Positions 1 to 7,692 of a stretch of DNA of 64,000 nucleotides are shown one piece after another. The notes beneath the pieces were generated by a model. It did not search any database. It was not told the origin of the DNA and saw only the letters and a list, made by a program, of their open reading frames with translations. A program made the translations under genes and the position numbers. Source of the DNA: Corallincola holothuriorum (GTDB taxonomy: Bacteria > Pseudomonadota > Gammaproteobacteria > Enterobacterales > Neiellaceae); assembly GCF_003336225.1 (NCBI RefSeq), contig NZ_QPID01000002.1, positions 434,001-498,000 of the forward strand. The letters run 5' to 3'. Position 1 is the first letter of the stretch, and the number at the start of each line of letters is the position of its first letter.

Positions 1-88
1 GGAGCAATTTGGTTATAACGATCAGGTGCCACTCACACAGATTTTGAGCGAAACTAACGACTGGCTCGTTGCAAAAAAACTTATATAG
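1..88 (+). CDS. C-terminal fragment of a possible NAD-dependent epimerase/dehydratase
   Basis: An open frame enters from the left edge and ends at TAG 86-88, giving 28 residues that end in ...TNDWLVAKKLI. The pattern 'FGY, then a polar stretch, then a Leu-containing segment, then a T..WL tail' resembles the C-terminus of extended short-chain dehydrogenases that act on nucleotide sugars (UDP-glucose 4-epimerase-like). This is inference from a very short stretch, and any other protein tail is possible. No terminator is obvious between it and the next gene. Confidence 0.35.
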   Translation, partial: EQFGYNDQVPLTQILSETNDWLVAKKLI

Positions 89-213
89 TCTTGCATTGTT
101 AATAAGTGTGTCAGAAAATTTAACACTGTTTTGTACGGCTCGTCTTGGTTCACACTATTCCCCGTAACTTAGTGCTTTTCCATCGATTTTCATCATATTT
201 TCGAAATATTGCC

Positions 214-241
214 TAATATTCTTAGGGTGGTTTGCCGATAG
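214..241 (+). promoter_or_regulatory. Candidate sigma-28 (FliA) promoter of the first chemoreceptor
   Basis: The sequence reads TAATATTC, 12 bases, then GCCGATAG. The FliA consensus is TAAAGTTT-N11-GCCGATAA, so the -10 element matches 7 of 8 bases. The -35 element is weaker and the spacer is one base longer. It lies 65 bases before the chemoreceptor ATG on the same strand, which fits the usual control of chemotaxis genes by the flagellar sigma factor. Confidence 0.5.
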
Positions 242-305
242 AGCTTTGAAGTTCTGAATAACAAATCTGTTACTGCTGTTAACGCAACGAGGTTGGGTTG
301 TCTTT

Positions 306-1922
306 ATGAATCTGCTTAAAACACTTTCTATTGGTAAAAAAATTGCCATCATTACCGGCGTATCGGTAGCAAGCTTTGTGGTGTTGCTATCGGTTATCAG
401 TACCAATGTGAGTGATAACTCAGAACGATTGTCTGAATTGAAAGAACGTTTGTATCCGATCCTGCAGGAGGCTCAGTCGAGCGTTGTTGCCGTTAATCAA
501 GTGGCCGAAGGGCTGAGAACGGCGGTGATGATTGGCGAAGAAGATATGTTGGAGGGCGCGGATGAACAGATGGCTGCGCTGAAAGCAAGTTTAGAGGTGT
601 TGAACGGCTACGGCGCTGACAGTAAGGCATTAGCTGATATATCCAGAAATTTGAATAGCTATTTTAATAGCGCCAGAGCATTAGCCTTTGGCATGATTGA
701 AGGCACAGTGTCGATGGAGCAGATGGCCTCCCAAGCCGCAGCCAGCAACGCTGTCCTGGAAAAACTTCAGAATCAACTTATCGAGTTTCGCAGCCAGGCG
801 CAAATGGCTGTAGACGAGCGTGTTGAACAAGCGAATCAAGCCAGCCAATGGACCTTGGGCTTTTCTATCAGCCTGGGGGTGGCGACGGTCATTTTGATTC
901 TACTGATTGGCTGGTCTGTGTCTGCCAACATTACTAAAGGGATCCGTCAGGTTAGTCGTTCACTAGAGGAGATTGCCAGCGGTGATGGTGACTTAACTGT
1001 CCGGGTTAACTATGACGGCAAAGATGAGTTGGCTGATCTGGTGAGCTACTTCAATCAGTTTGTCGACAAATTGCAGGGGTTGATCCGACAAACGGTGGAT
1101 AGCGCGTCATCATTAGGTGATATGGCTGAGCAGTTATCTCGGGTCAGTGCACAGGCGAATGCCAATATCGCTTCTCAGACCAATGCGATAGATCAGACAA
1201 CCGGCGCATTAAACGAAATGTTTGTCAGTGTTGGTCATATTGCTGAGCATGCGGCAGAGGCCTCTAATTCCGCATCGCAAGCCAGCGGTGACTCCAGTCA
1301 AGGACTGACATTGATGGAGGCAAGTGTTGGCTCTATTAACGAGTTGGCTGTTGAAGTCGAAAAGACAGCTGGCGAAATCTCTCGGCTGGAAAGCTACACC
1401 AGTAACGTTGGCAGCATTCTCGATACCATCCGCGGTATCGCTGAGCAAACCAACCTGCTGGCATTGAATGCTGCGATTGAGGCGGCGCGTGCCGGTGAAC
1501 AGGGCCGAGGTTTTGCCGTTGTTGCTGATGAGGTGCGTTCGTTGGCGAGTCGCACTCAGGATTCAACGCAGGAGATCCAGCAGGTACTGGAAGAGCTGCA
1601 AAACGCGTCAAAGTCTGCGGTTGAATCGATGAGCCGGGGTACAGATATGGCAAGCCACAGCGTTGAGCAGGCAGAGCACACCGGAACATCACTCAACAGT
1701 ATTACTAACCAAGTAGAAGCGATCTCGGGTCTTAATGACCAGATCGCGGCAGCAACAGAAGAGCAAAATCAGACGTCAGAACTGATACGTACTTATGTTG
1801 AGGAGATCCAACTGATGGCGCAGGACGCGATGAGTAGCACCTCTGAGCTGGAGGGCGTTAGCCAATCACTTGTGGATGTGAATGAACAGCTGTCGCAAGT
1901 GGTTAATCAGTTCAAGGTGTAG
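306..1922 (+). CDS. Methyl-accepting chemotaxis protein
   Basis: A transmembrane chemoreceptor of 538 residues that signals to CheA/CheW. Seen in order: a membrane helix at about 11-33, a periplasmic region at 34-183 of the size of a four-helix-bundle sensor domain, a second membrane helix at 184-206, a HAMP linker to about 260, and a long coiled-coil signalling domain with the conserved hairpin tip at about 379-414 ([20 protein letters not shown]). The C-terminus ends VNQFKV with no CheR-tethering pentapeptide. A porin and a small binding protein follow after 53 and 12 bases, so the three may be co-transcribed and the ligand may be what that porin carries; this is inference. A sigma-28-like promoter precedes it. 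Confidence 0.95.
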   Translation: MNLLKTLSIGKKIAIITGVSVASFVVLLSVISTNVSDNSERLSELKERLYPILQEAQSSVVAVNQVAEGLRTAVMIGEEDMLEGADEQMAALKASLEVLNGYGADSKALADISRNLNSYFNSARALAFGMIEGTVSMEQMASQAAASNAVLEKLQNQLIEFRSQAQMAVDERVEQANQASQWTLGFSISLGVATVILILLIGWSVSANITKGIRQVSRSLEEIASGDGDLTVRVNYDGKDELADLVSYFNQFVDKLQGLIRQTVDSASSLGDMAEQLSRVSAQANANIASQTNAIDQTTGALNEMFVSVGHIAEHAAEASNSASQASGDSSQGLTLMEASVGSINELAVEVEKTAGEISRLESYTSNVGSILDTIRGIAEQTNLLALNAAIEAARAGEQGRGFAVVADEVRSLASRTQDSTQEIQQVLEELQNASKSAVESMSRGTDMASHSVEQAEHTGTSLNSITNQVEAISGLNDQIAAATEEQNQTSELIRTYVEEIQLMAQDAMSSTSELEGVSQSLVDVNEQLSQVVNQFKV

Positions 1923-1975
1923 ATAAACCATAGGTGCCGTTAGAGCGCCCATCCTATTTCCGTTTGGAGAATGAA

Positions 1976-3172
1976 ATGAAACTAAAAGCACTTACCGTGT
2001 TGATAGCTGCGGTGTTGGCCGCACCATCAGCATTTGCAGAAGATGATCAAGCGCGTATTGATAAGCTTGAACAAAAAGTCGCCGAGTTGGAATCTCAGGG
2101 GCAAGTTCATAGCTGGCTCAATCGCTTTAATGTCAATGGTTTTGCTACCGTTGGTATGGGGCGTGCAAGTAATGATGCTGGCTATGCCGACTATGACAAC
2201 GACGGTTTTGACTTTGAAAATGACAGCATATTGGCAGTACAAACCAGTTATGATGTTAATGATGATATCTCTGCCACTTTGCAACTTGTGACAAGAGGTC
2301 GCCAAGACTGGGATCTAAAAGCTGAGTGGGCTTTTCTCTCCTACCAATTTGATGACGCTACCACTATACGTGGGGGCAAATTAAGACTGCCTTTGTATAT
2401 GCTTTCCGATTATTTGGAAGTAGGTTATGCCTATCCATGGGCAAGACCGTCGGAGGAGGTGTATGGCGTGATCCCGGTTTCTACTTTCACCGGTTTTGAT
2501 GTTATTCACGTCATTGATTTCGATGAATCAGCACTCACATTTCAGCCTATTTTTGGTGAGTCTACTGTTGATGCCGATGATAGTCGCTTAGGGTTGGAAA
2601 CTAACTTTAAAAAGGTTTATGGCTTGGCATCCACTTATGATTGGGATGAGTTGACGTTACGTGCCAGCTATTTTCACTCAGAAACGGATATTGATCCGGT
2701 ACCTTGGTTAGATGATAAGACCGGTGAGTTTTATGGCCTTGGTGCTAGATGGGATAATGGCGACTGGATGGTGATGGGGGAGTTTACCCGTATTGAAGTC
2801 GATGGCCAGTATCCAGATACCGACTCTGCATATATCGGTGCCACTTATCGTTACAATCAGTTTTCACCCTATGTAATGATTTCATGGGTTGAGAGCAAAG
2901 ATGATGGTGAGCGTACCATCCCTATTCCTGGTGTGGTTTCTGCGTTAAACGTAGAGCGTGGAACAACCAGTGCCGGTGTGAGATGGGACTTTATGCCGAA
3001 CTTAGCGGTAAAGTTTGACCTGACTTATACCGATGATTTTGATGACACCAGTGGTGCATTATCGGGGAACATCGGGACAATTGATATTCCAGGGGTTGGC
3101 CCAGTGCCAGTAAACACTGGCGAGTATGATGAAAGCTTCATCTACTCCGTGCTGATCGATGTGGTCTTTTAG
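1976..3172 (+). CDS. Outer-membrane porin (phosphate-porin-like)
   Basis: A protein of 398 residues with a clear signal peptide (MKLKALTVLIAAVLAAPSAFA), a short coiled coil (DKLEQKVAELES), then a beta-rich region with many aromatic-ended strands, finishing in ...LIDVVF. This is the layout of a trimeric porin with an N-terminal coiled coil, as in OprO/OprP-like proteins. The start was set at the ATG that opens the signal peptide, with GGAG at 1966-1969. A longer frame begins at 1934 but its extra 14 residues are not signal-like. The next gene encodes a PstS-like binding protein, which hints at an anionic substrate. The substrate itself cannot be read from the sequence. Confidence 0.8.
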   Translation: MKLKALTVLIAAVLAAPSAFAEDDQARIDKLEQKVAELESQGQVHSWLNRFNVNGFATVGMGRASNDAGYADYDNDGFDFENDSILAVQTSYDVNDDISATLQLVTRGRQDWDLKAEWAFLSYQFDDATTIRGGKLRLPLYMLSDYLEVGYAYPWARPSEEVYGVIPVSTFTGFDVIHVIDFDESALTFQPIFGESTVDADDSRLGLETNFKKVYGLASTYDWDELTLRASYFHSETDIDPVPWLDDKTGEFYGLGARWDNGDWMVMGEFTRIEVDGQYPDTDSAYIGATYRYNQFSPYVMISWVESKDDGERTIPIPGVVSALNVERGTTSAGVRWDFMPNLAVKFDLTYTDDFDDTSGALSGNIGTIDIPGVGPVPVNTGEYDESFIYSVLIDVVF

Positions 3173-3184
3173 GGAGAGTGAGTA

Positions 3185-3592
3185 ATGAAAAAATTATGGG
3201 TAGTTTCTCTCCTTTGTTTGGCTAGCTTTTCCGCGCAATCTGCGGTCGTGCTTATCGGTAATCCTGCAGCTGATGAACTGTCGAAATCTGACGCCAAAAA
3301 GTTGTTTTTAGGCAAGATGAAAAGTGTTCCTGGGGGCGGCAAGGCGGTGTTGGTTGAGCTGCAAGATGGTAACCCATTGCGTATCGAGTTTCATGACAAG
3401 GTGACGGGTAAAAGCGAATCGCAGTTGCAGTCCTACTGGTCGCGTTTGATTTTTACCGGCAAAGCCAGTGCTCCTGCGCAGATGACCTCAATTGATCAGG
3501 TGAAACAAAAGGTGGCTGCGAATACGGGCGCCGTTGGTTACATCGATGAAGCGGATGTCGACGGAACAGTAAAGGTCTTATATAAACCGTGA
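3185..3592 (+). CDS. Small periplasmic phosphate-type substrate-binding protein
   Basis: A protein of 135 residues: signal peptide (MKKLWVVSLLCLASFSAQSA), then a short PBP-like domain with the landmarks of the PstS family, such as the LFLGK turn near residue 40, 'SYWSRLIFTGKA' and the 'VAANTGAVGYID' segment near the end. It is about half the length of a full PstS, a size typical of stand-alone small PBP-like proteins in marine gammaproteobacteria. It lies 12 bases after the porin and ends before a strong terminator. It could present phosphate or another oxyanion to the chemoreceptor two genes upstream; that is inference. Confidence 0.75.
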   Translation: MKKLWVVSLLCLASFSAQSAVVLIGNPAADELSKSDAKKLFLGKMKSVPGGGKAVLVELQDGNPLRIEFHDKVTGKSESQLQSYWSRLIFTGKASAPAQMTSIDQVKQKVAANTGAVGYIDEADVDGTVKVLYKP

Positions 3593-3612
3593 TGCTATTT
3601 CGCTCTTAAAAC

Positions 3613-3645
3613 AAAAACGCCCGCTTATCAGCGGGCGTTTTTTTT
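3613..3645. terminator. Bidirectional Rho-independent terminator
   Basis: An AACGCCCGC stem, a TTATCA loop and GCGGGCGTT run into eight T on the plus strand, with an A-run on the other side. It serves the binding-protein gene on the left and the convergent Sel1-protein gene on the right. Confidence 0.9.
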
Positions 3646-3666
3646 CGAATCATTTTCAACAATGTA

Positions 3667-3963
3667 TTACTTGTTCAAACGATCCAGCATTTTTTGTGCG
3701 CGCAGTGAGCCTGCCGCGGCAGCTTTTTCGAACCAAGCTTTTGCTTCGTCGTTGCTCTTTTCAACACACTGACCAACCAGGTACATGCCGCCCAGTTGAT
3801 TCATTGCTGCAGCATCTTTGCTTCCAGCCAATTGATTTAATGTGCTAACCGCCGCGTCACAGTTACCTGCGCTAATCGCTTGCTTTGCGGTGGCAAGGGT
3901 ATCCGCGTGAGCTGCGGTGGTGATAGATGCTGCGAAAACCAATGTCATGACTGCGCGCTTCAT
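3667..3963 (-). CDS. Secreted Sel1-repeat small protein
   Basis: A protein of 98 residues with an N-terminal signal peptide (MKRAVMTLVFAASITTAAHA) followed by one to two helical Sel1-type repeats. The second shows the hallmark 'A..WFEKAAAAGS..AQ' pattern. Two cysteines (in GNCDAA and GQCVEK) could form a periplasmic disulfide. Such proteins act as protein-interaction modules. No partner is evident nearby. It is a single-gene unit ending at the bidirectional terminator. Confidence 0.7.
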   Translation of the reverse strand: MKRAVMTLVFAASITTAAHADTLATAKQAISAGNCDAAVSTLNQLAGSKDAAAMNQLGGMYLVGQCVEKSNDEAKAWFEKAAAAGSLRAQKMLDRLNK

Positions 3964-4111
3964 TAACTACTCCAAAAAACGGTTAAGGGCTTAAAACGAG
4001 CGACATCATGTTAAAAATTGTGACGCTTGTCAAATAATTGTTTATTTGGTGAGCATGATCTCAATTAAACTTTAGGCATATATTGCCGAGATCGCGTTAG
4101 CGATCGTTGAT

Positions 4112-4978
4112 TTAACTCGACTTACGTTGGCGAAATACCCCTTCTTGCATCGTAGAGGCGACCAGTCGCCCTTGTGTATCAAAAAACTGGCCTCGTACGA
4201 CTGCGCGCCCACCGCCGCTGGATGGGCTGTCAACGTGATAAAGCAGCCAGTCATCCATTCTGAAGTCGCGATGAAACCACATTGAGTGATCTATGGTTGC
4301 CATCTGAATCGAGGGCTGCATAAAGCTCACGCCATGAGGTTGTGCCGCTGTTGGCAAAAAATTGAAATCAGATGCATAGGCCAGCAAGTACATGTGCATG
4401 CGAGGATCATCTGGAAGCGTGCCGTTGGCTCGGAACCATACATCCCTCACTGCTGGCATTTTTTCTGGTTGCAGTGGGTTGAATGGCGTAGCGCTGCGCA
4501 TCTCTATAGGCATTTCACAGGCATATTGATCGCGGATCTTTTCCGGCAACAGATGCAGATGTCGCTTTGCAAAGGCTTGTTGGGATTCCAGTTGCTCGGG
4601 CGCAGCTACGTTAGGCATTGTTGTTTGGTGGTCAAAGCCAGCTTCTTCTTGGTGAAAACTGGCCGTCATATAAAAAATGGGTTTGCCGTATTGAATAGCT
4701 TTAATACGACGGGTGCTGTAGCTGCGTCCATCACGGATCACCTCTACGTCGTAAACAATGGGGCGACTCGCATCGCCTGGTAATAAGAAGTAACTATGAA
4801 AAGAGTGAACTTTACGACTGATATCGACCGTTTGCTTAGCGGCTGCGAGAGCTTGGCCTATCACTTGCCCACCAAAAACTTGAGGAAAGCCAAGGTCTTG
4901 GCTTTGTCCTCGATAAAGCCCCGCTTCTATCTCTTCTAATGTCAGTAAGGAGGTGAGTTGATCAAGTACTTGGGTCAT
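4112..4978 (-). CDS. tesB: Acyl-CoA thioesterase II
   Basis: Hydrolyses acyl-CoA to free fatty acid and CoA. The 288 residues match the double-hotdog TesB family in length (E. coli 286). Family segments visible include 'GLYRGQSQDLG' near the N-terminus, 'VFGGQVIGQALAAA' at about 35, 'RRIKAIQYGKPIF', 'DHSMWFHRDFR' and the C-terminal 'GRAVVRGQFFDTQGRLVAS'. These fall where the catalytic Asp, Thr and Gln of the family sit. It is transcribed away from the Sel1 gene region with no partner in an operon; a chelatase-like gene lies 49 bases upstream on the same strand. Confidence 0.95.
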   Translation of the reverse strand: MTQVLDQLTSLLTLEEIEAGLYRGQSQDLGFPQVFGGQVIGQALAAAKQTVDISRKVHSFHSYFLLPGDASRPIVYDVEVIRDGRSYSTRRIKAIQYGKPIFYMTASFHQEEAGFDHQTTMPNVAAPEQLESQQAFAKRHLHLLPEKIRDQYACEMPIEMRSATPFNPLQPEKMPAVRDVWFRANGTLPDDPRMHMYLLAYASDFNFLPTAAQPHGVSFMQPSIQMATIDHSMWFHRDFRMDDWLLYHVDSPSSGGGRAVVRGQFFDTQGRLVASTMQEGVFRQRKSS

Positions 4979-5027
4979 GTCGCTGATAGCCTTTTCTGGT
5001 CATACCTCTGTATTTAGCGTTGTTTTA

Positions 5028-5435
5028 TCACTGTCGGTCAAGGGGTTTCGCTGTTGCCATCAGTTGTATGACTAGCTCCGCCATTTGCCCTTGAACGGCT
5101 GCCAAGTGTGGAGCAAGCTTGATTGGCACTGAAGGATGGGCTCGCTGGCAGGCTTCTAGCTCTTCAGGGATATCTTCAACAACGTGTCGTCCTGCGGCCA
5201 GAAAATAGGGCATCACATCGATCTCTGTTGCTCTCAGAGCAATTAAGCGCTCAAAGCCCTCTTTTATTGATGGGGCGGCTAACTCCAAAAAGGCCGCTTC
5301 GCACAATGCGTAACTTTGATGCGCTGCGATGACATGACCCAGAGCGATCACTTCTTGGTTAGATTCTTGGCGGCGGCTGCCATGAGCTACGAGGAGCAGT
5401 GCTCTTTTCTGGATATTTTGGGATTGGGTTTGCAT
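5028..5435 (-). CDS. CbiX/SirB-type sirohydrochlorin chelatase-like protein
   Basis: A protein of 135 residues, a half-length (single-domain) class II chelatase. Visible: 'LLVAHGSRRQESN' at about 15-27, which carries the conserved metal-binding His, and 'MPYFLAAGRHVVEDIP' with the second His. These proteins insert Co2+ or Fe2+ into sirohydrochlorin for cobalamin or siroheme. No other cobalamin or siroheme gene is near, so the metal and pathway cannot be decided here. The start ATG is immediately upstream of the 'QTQSQNIQKRALLLVAHGS' stretch. Confidence 0.8.
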   Translation of the reverse strand: MQTQSQNIQKRALLLVAHGSRRQESNQEVIALGHVIAAHQSYALCEAAFLELAAPSIKEGFERLIALRATEIDVMPYFLAAGRHVVEDIPEELEACQRAHPSVPIKLAPHLAAVQGQMAELVIQLMATAKPLDRQ

Positions 5436-5484
5436 ATCTGTCTCATTTATTTTATTTCAGTGCGCGATCTTCTTTCGAAACGTC

Positions 5485-5511
5485 TAAACTCTTATCCATA
5501 ACTGTCGATAA
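5485..5511 (+). promoter_or_regulatory. Sigma-28 (FliA) promoter of the second chemoreceptor
   Basis: TAAACTCT, exactly 11 bases, then GTCGATAA. This agrees with the consensus TAAAGTTT-N11-GCCGATAA at 6 of 8 and 7 of 8 positions with ideal spacing. It lies 92 bases before the chemoreceptor start codon on the same strand. The match and position make it the best-supported promoter in the window. Confidence 0.65.
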
Positions 5512-5603
5512 TAGTTAAGAAAATAGCGAATGATATAAGGAAGTAGTAAGTCGCAATACAGTCATCTAGCCCCTTTGGCCCTGTTTTATTGCTGAGTGAA
5601 AAC

Positions 5604-7616
5604 ATGAATAAACTATCAATAGTCCACCGCATCTATCTAGCTTTTGCTGTGTTGGTTCTGCTGTTTGCCATTGCCGGCGGCATCTCGTTTCTTCAACTGA
5701 ATAGTGTGAAGTCGAGTTTTTCGTCTGTGACCAATGATGCCAATCTACTTACTGCAGATGCCAACCTCGCTAAGATCCATGTGCTTGACTTGAATCGACT
5801 AGCGAACAATGTGGCTTTGAGCGACAGCACTGATAGTTTGAGCGCTACTATACAAGCTATTGAAGCTGAATCATCACGTTATCTTGCTAGCCTCGATCGC
5901 TTGGCGTCTCACGCCGATGTTTACGCTCATTCTCAAGTTTCAGATCAACTGGGTATCTTGAAAGGTCGCCTAGATGAGTATTCCCAGAGTGTAGAAATGA
6001 TCCGTGAAAACCGTAGCAAGGTGTTGATTGAGAGCGATCAGATTGCAGAAGAGCGTAGCACCTTCCTTTATAAGACCTCTATCGCGAAGAAGGCTGTTAA
6101 TTCAGGCAGTGCAAGTATGGCTGCGTATGATGGCTATATTCAAGGCTTATTGGATACCTTCAATTCGACTTTAGAGTTGATGGAGTTTATTACGACAAAT
6201 CTGCTGGTGTCTGACGACATCGACAAGATGAATGAGATGTTGGATCGGATTAAGGTTAATGCGGTAACGCTGGATGATTACTACCTTTCGATTTTGGATG
6301 AAGTCGAGGGTTTGGATGGTAATGCCGATGTGAAAGATGGGATGGAACAGCTGTTTTTCGCGGTTAATGATCCCAACGGAATTATTGCTCGACATATTGC
6401 TAATGTTAATCGTTCGAAGCAGGTAGCTGCCGCACTCGATAGCATGGCGGATGAGTTAGTTGGCGATCTTTTTCTCTATGATGACATGGTTGATTACAGT
6501 CAAGATATCACTGCTAGAGCAGAGGCAAAAGCGACCAGCGCGGTGTCCACTACCATCACATTAACCTTGGTGACATTAATCGGTGCCGTGGCGGTTGCCT
6601 TGGTGGTAGCTTGGTTAATGGGACAAGCGATCCGCGTGCCGCTCAACAAAGTGATGCGCGTGTTGGATCTGATGGCTTCGGGAGATTTCCGTCAACGTAT
6701 TCAACATAGTGGCGGCGATGAGTTTTCTCAGGTGGCAGATTGGGTGAACAAGCTGGCTGATAATATGAACGAAGTTATCGCTCGCTTGCGCGAGTCCTCG
6801 GCGCGTTTAACGCAAGTTGCGGCTGACAATAGCGATACCACTTTGCGTACCCGTGCGGCATTGGAGCGTCAGAATGCCGAAGTTCAAGGGGTTGCTGCTG
6901 CGATCACCGAGATGGAAAGCGCGGTGGCTGAGATCGCCAGAAATACCGATGCAAGCCGTGAGCGGACGCTGGAAGTAGAAACTGAAGCGGATGGTGGTCG
7001 TACTGTGATGGCAGAGAGCATCACCATCTTAGGTACACTGTCGCAACGTTTAGATGAGTCTAATTCGGTTATTCAACAAGTGGATAACCTAAGTGGTGAA
7101 ATCAACAAGATCGTCGAAGTGATCACTGGAGTGGCTGATAAAACCAATCTATTGGCACTCAATGCGGCGATCGAGGCGGCCCGAGCCGGTGAGCAGGGAC
7201 GAGGCTTTGCCGTTGTTGCGGATGAAGTACGACAGTTGGCTAGTCAAACGGCCAGTTCAACCGAAGAGATCCAAAACATCATCGGTCAGTTACAACGTCA
7301 AAGTAAGGAAGCTGTTTCTACCATGGCATCCAGCGTCGGTGAGATGAATAACACCCGCGACCATATTGAACATGCCAACCAATCAATGGAGCAGATCCAG
7401 GGCAGCATGTCTTCTGTGCGTGATATGGCTAATTTAATCAGCGAAGCGGCGAGTCAACAGCAGTTGGCGGCTGAAGAGATCACTCGTAATGTGAATGTGG
7501 TTTCAGAGGTTTCCCATGAGAACTTTGAGGAGATTGAGAAGATCGCAGCCACCACGGAAGAGTTGAATACCATGGCGGCAGAGCAGGACTCTCTACTTAG
7601 TCGATTCTCGGTATAG
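5604..7616 (+). CDS. Methyl-accepting chemotaxis protein with large sensor domain
   Basis: A chemoreceptor of 670 residues from the ATG at 5604 (a TTG five codons upstream is less likely). Seen: membrane helix at about 11-31; an unusually long, almost purely helical periplasmic region of about 280 residues, the size of a helical bimodular (HBM-type) sensor; a second membrane helix at about 316-340; HAMP; and the signalling hairpin with the conserved tip ([20 protein letters not shown]) near residue 515. It ends ...LLSRFSV with no pentapeptide. Ligand unknown. It is a single-gene unit with its own sigma-28-like promoter and a terminator directly after the stop. Confidence 0.95.
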   Translation: MNKLSIVHRIYLAFAVLVLLFAIAGGISFLQLNSVKSSFSSVTNDANLLTADANLAKIHVLDLNRLANNVALSDSTDSLSATIQAIEAESSRYLASLDRLASHADVYAHSQVSDQLGILKGRLDEYSQSVEMIRENRSKVLIESDQIAEERSTFLYKTSIAKKAVNSGSASMAAYDGYIQGLLDTFNSTLELMEFITTNLLVSDDIDKMNEMLDRIKVNAVTLDDYYLSILDEVEGLDGNADVKDGMEQLFFAVNDPNGIIARHIANVNRSKQVAAALDSMADELVGDLFLYDDMVDYSQDITARAEAKATSAVSTTITLTLVTLIGAVAVALVVAWLMGQAIRVPLNKVMRVLDLMASGDFRQRIQHSGGDEFSQVADWVNKLADNMNEVIARLRESSARLTQVAADNSDTTLRTRAALERQNAEVQGVAAAITEMESAVAEIARNTDASRERTLEVETEADGGRTVMAESITILGTLSQRLDESNSVIQQVDNLSGEINKIVEVITGVADKTNLLALNAAIEAARAGEQGRGFAVVADEVRQLASQTASSTEEIQNIIGQLQRQSKEAVSTMASSVGEMNNTRDHIEHANQSMEQIQGSMSSVRDMANLISEAASQQQLAAEEITRNVNVVSEVSHENFEEIEKIAATTEELNTMAAEQDSLLSRFSV

Positions 7617-7628
7617 CATGCTTGTCAA

Positions 7629-7662
7629 TAAAAAAGGCAGCTAGTTGATAGCTGCCTTTTTT
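7629..7662. terminator. Bidirectional Rho-independent terminator
   Basis: AAAAAAGGCAGCTA, a short loop, TAGCTGCCTTTTTT. It lies between the convergent chemoreceptor gene and the 752-residue protein gene and can stop both. Confidence 0.9.
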
Positions 7663-7692
7663 GTTTTTCAGATGGCTTATTGGTTAATAACG

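Noticed and set aside
1336-1692. 118-residue frame antisense to the first chemoreceptor
   Set aside because: Shadow of the conserved signalling domain.
4286-4783. 165-residue frame antisense to tesB
   Set aside because: tesB is unmistakable on the other strand; the antisense product has no domain or ribosome site.
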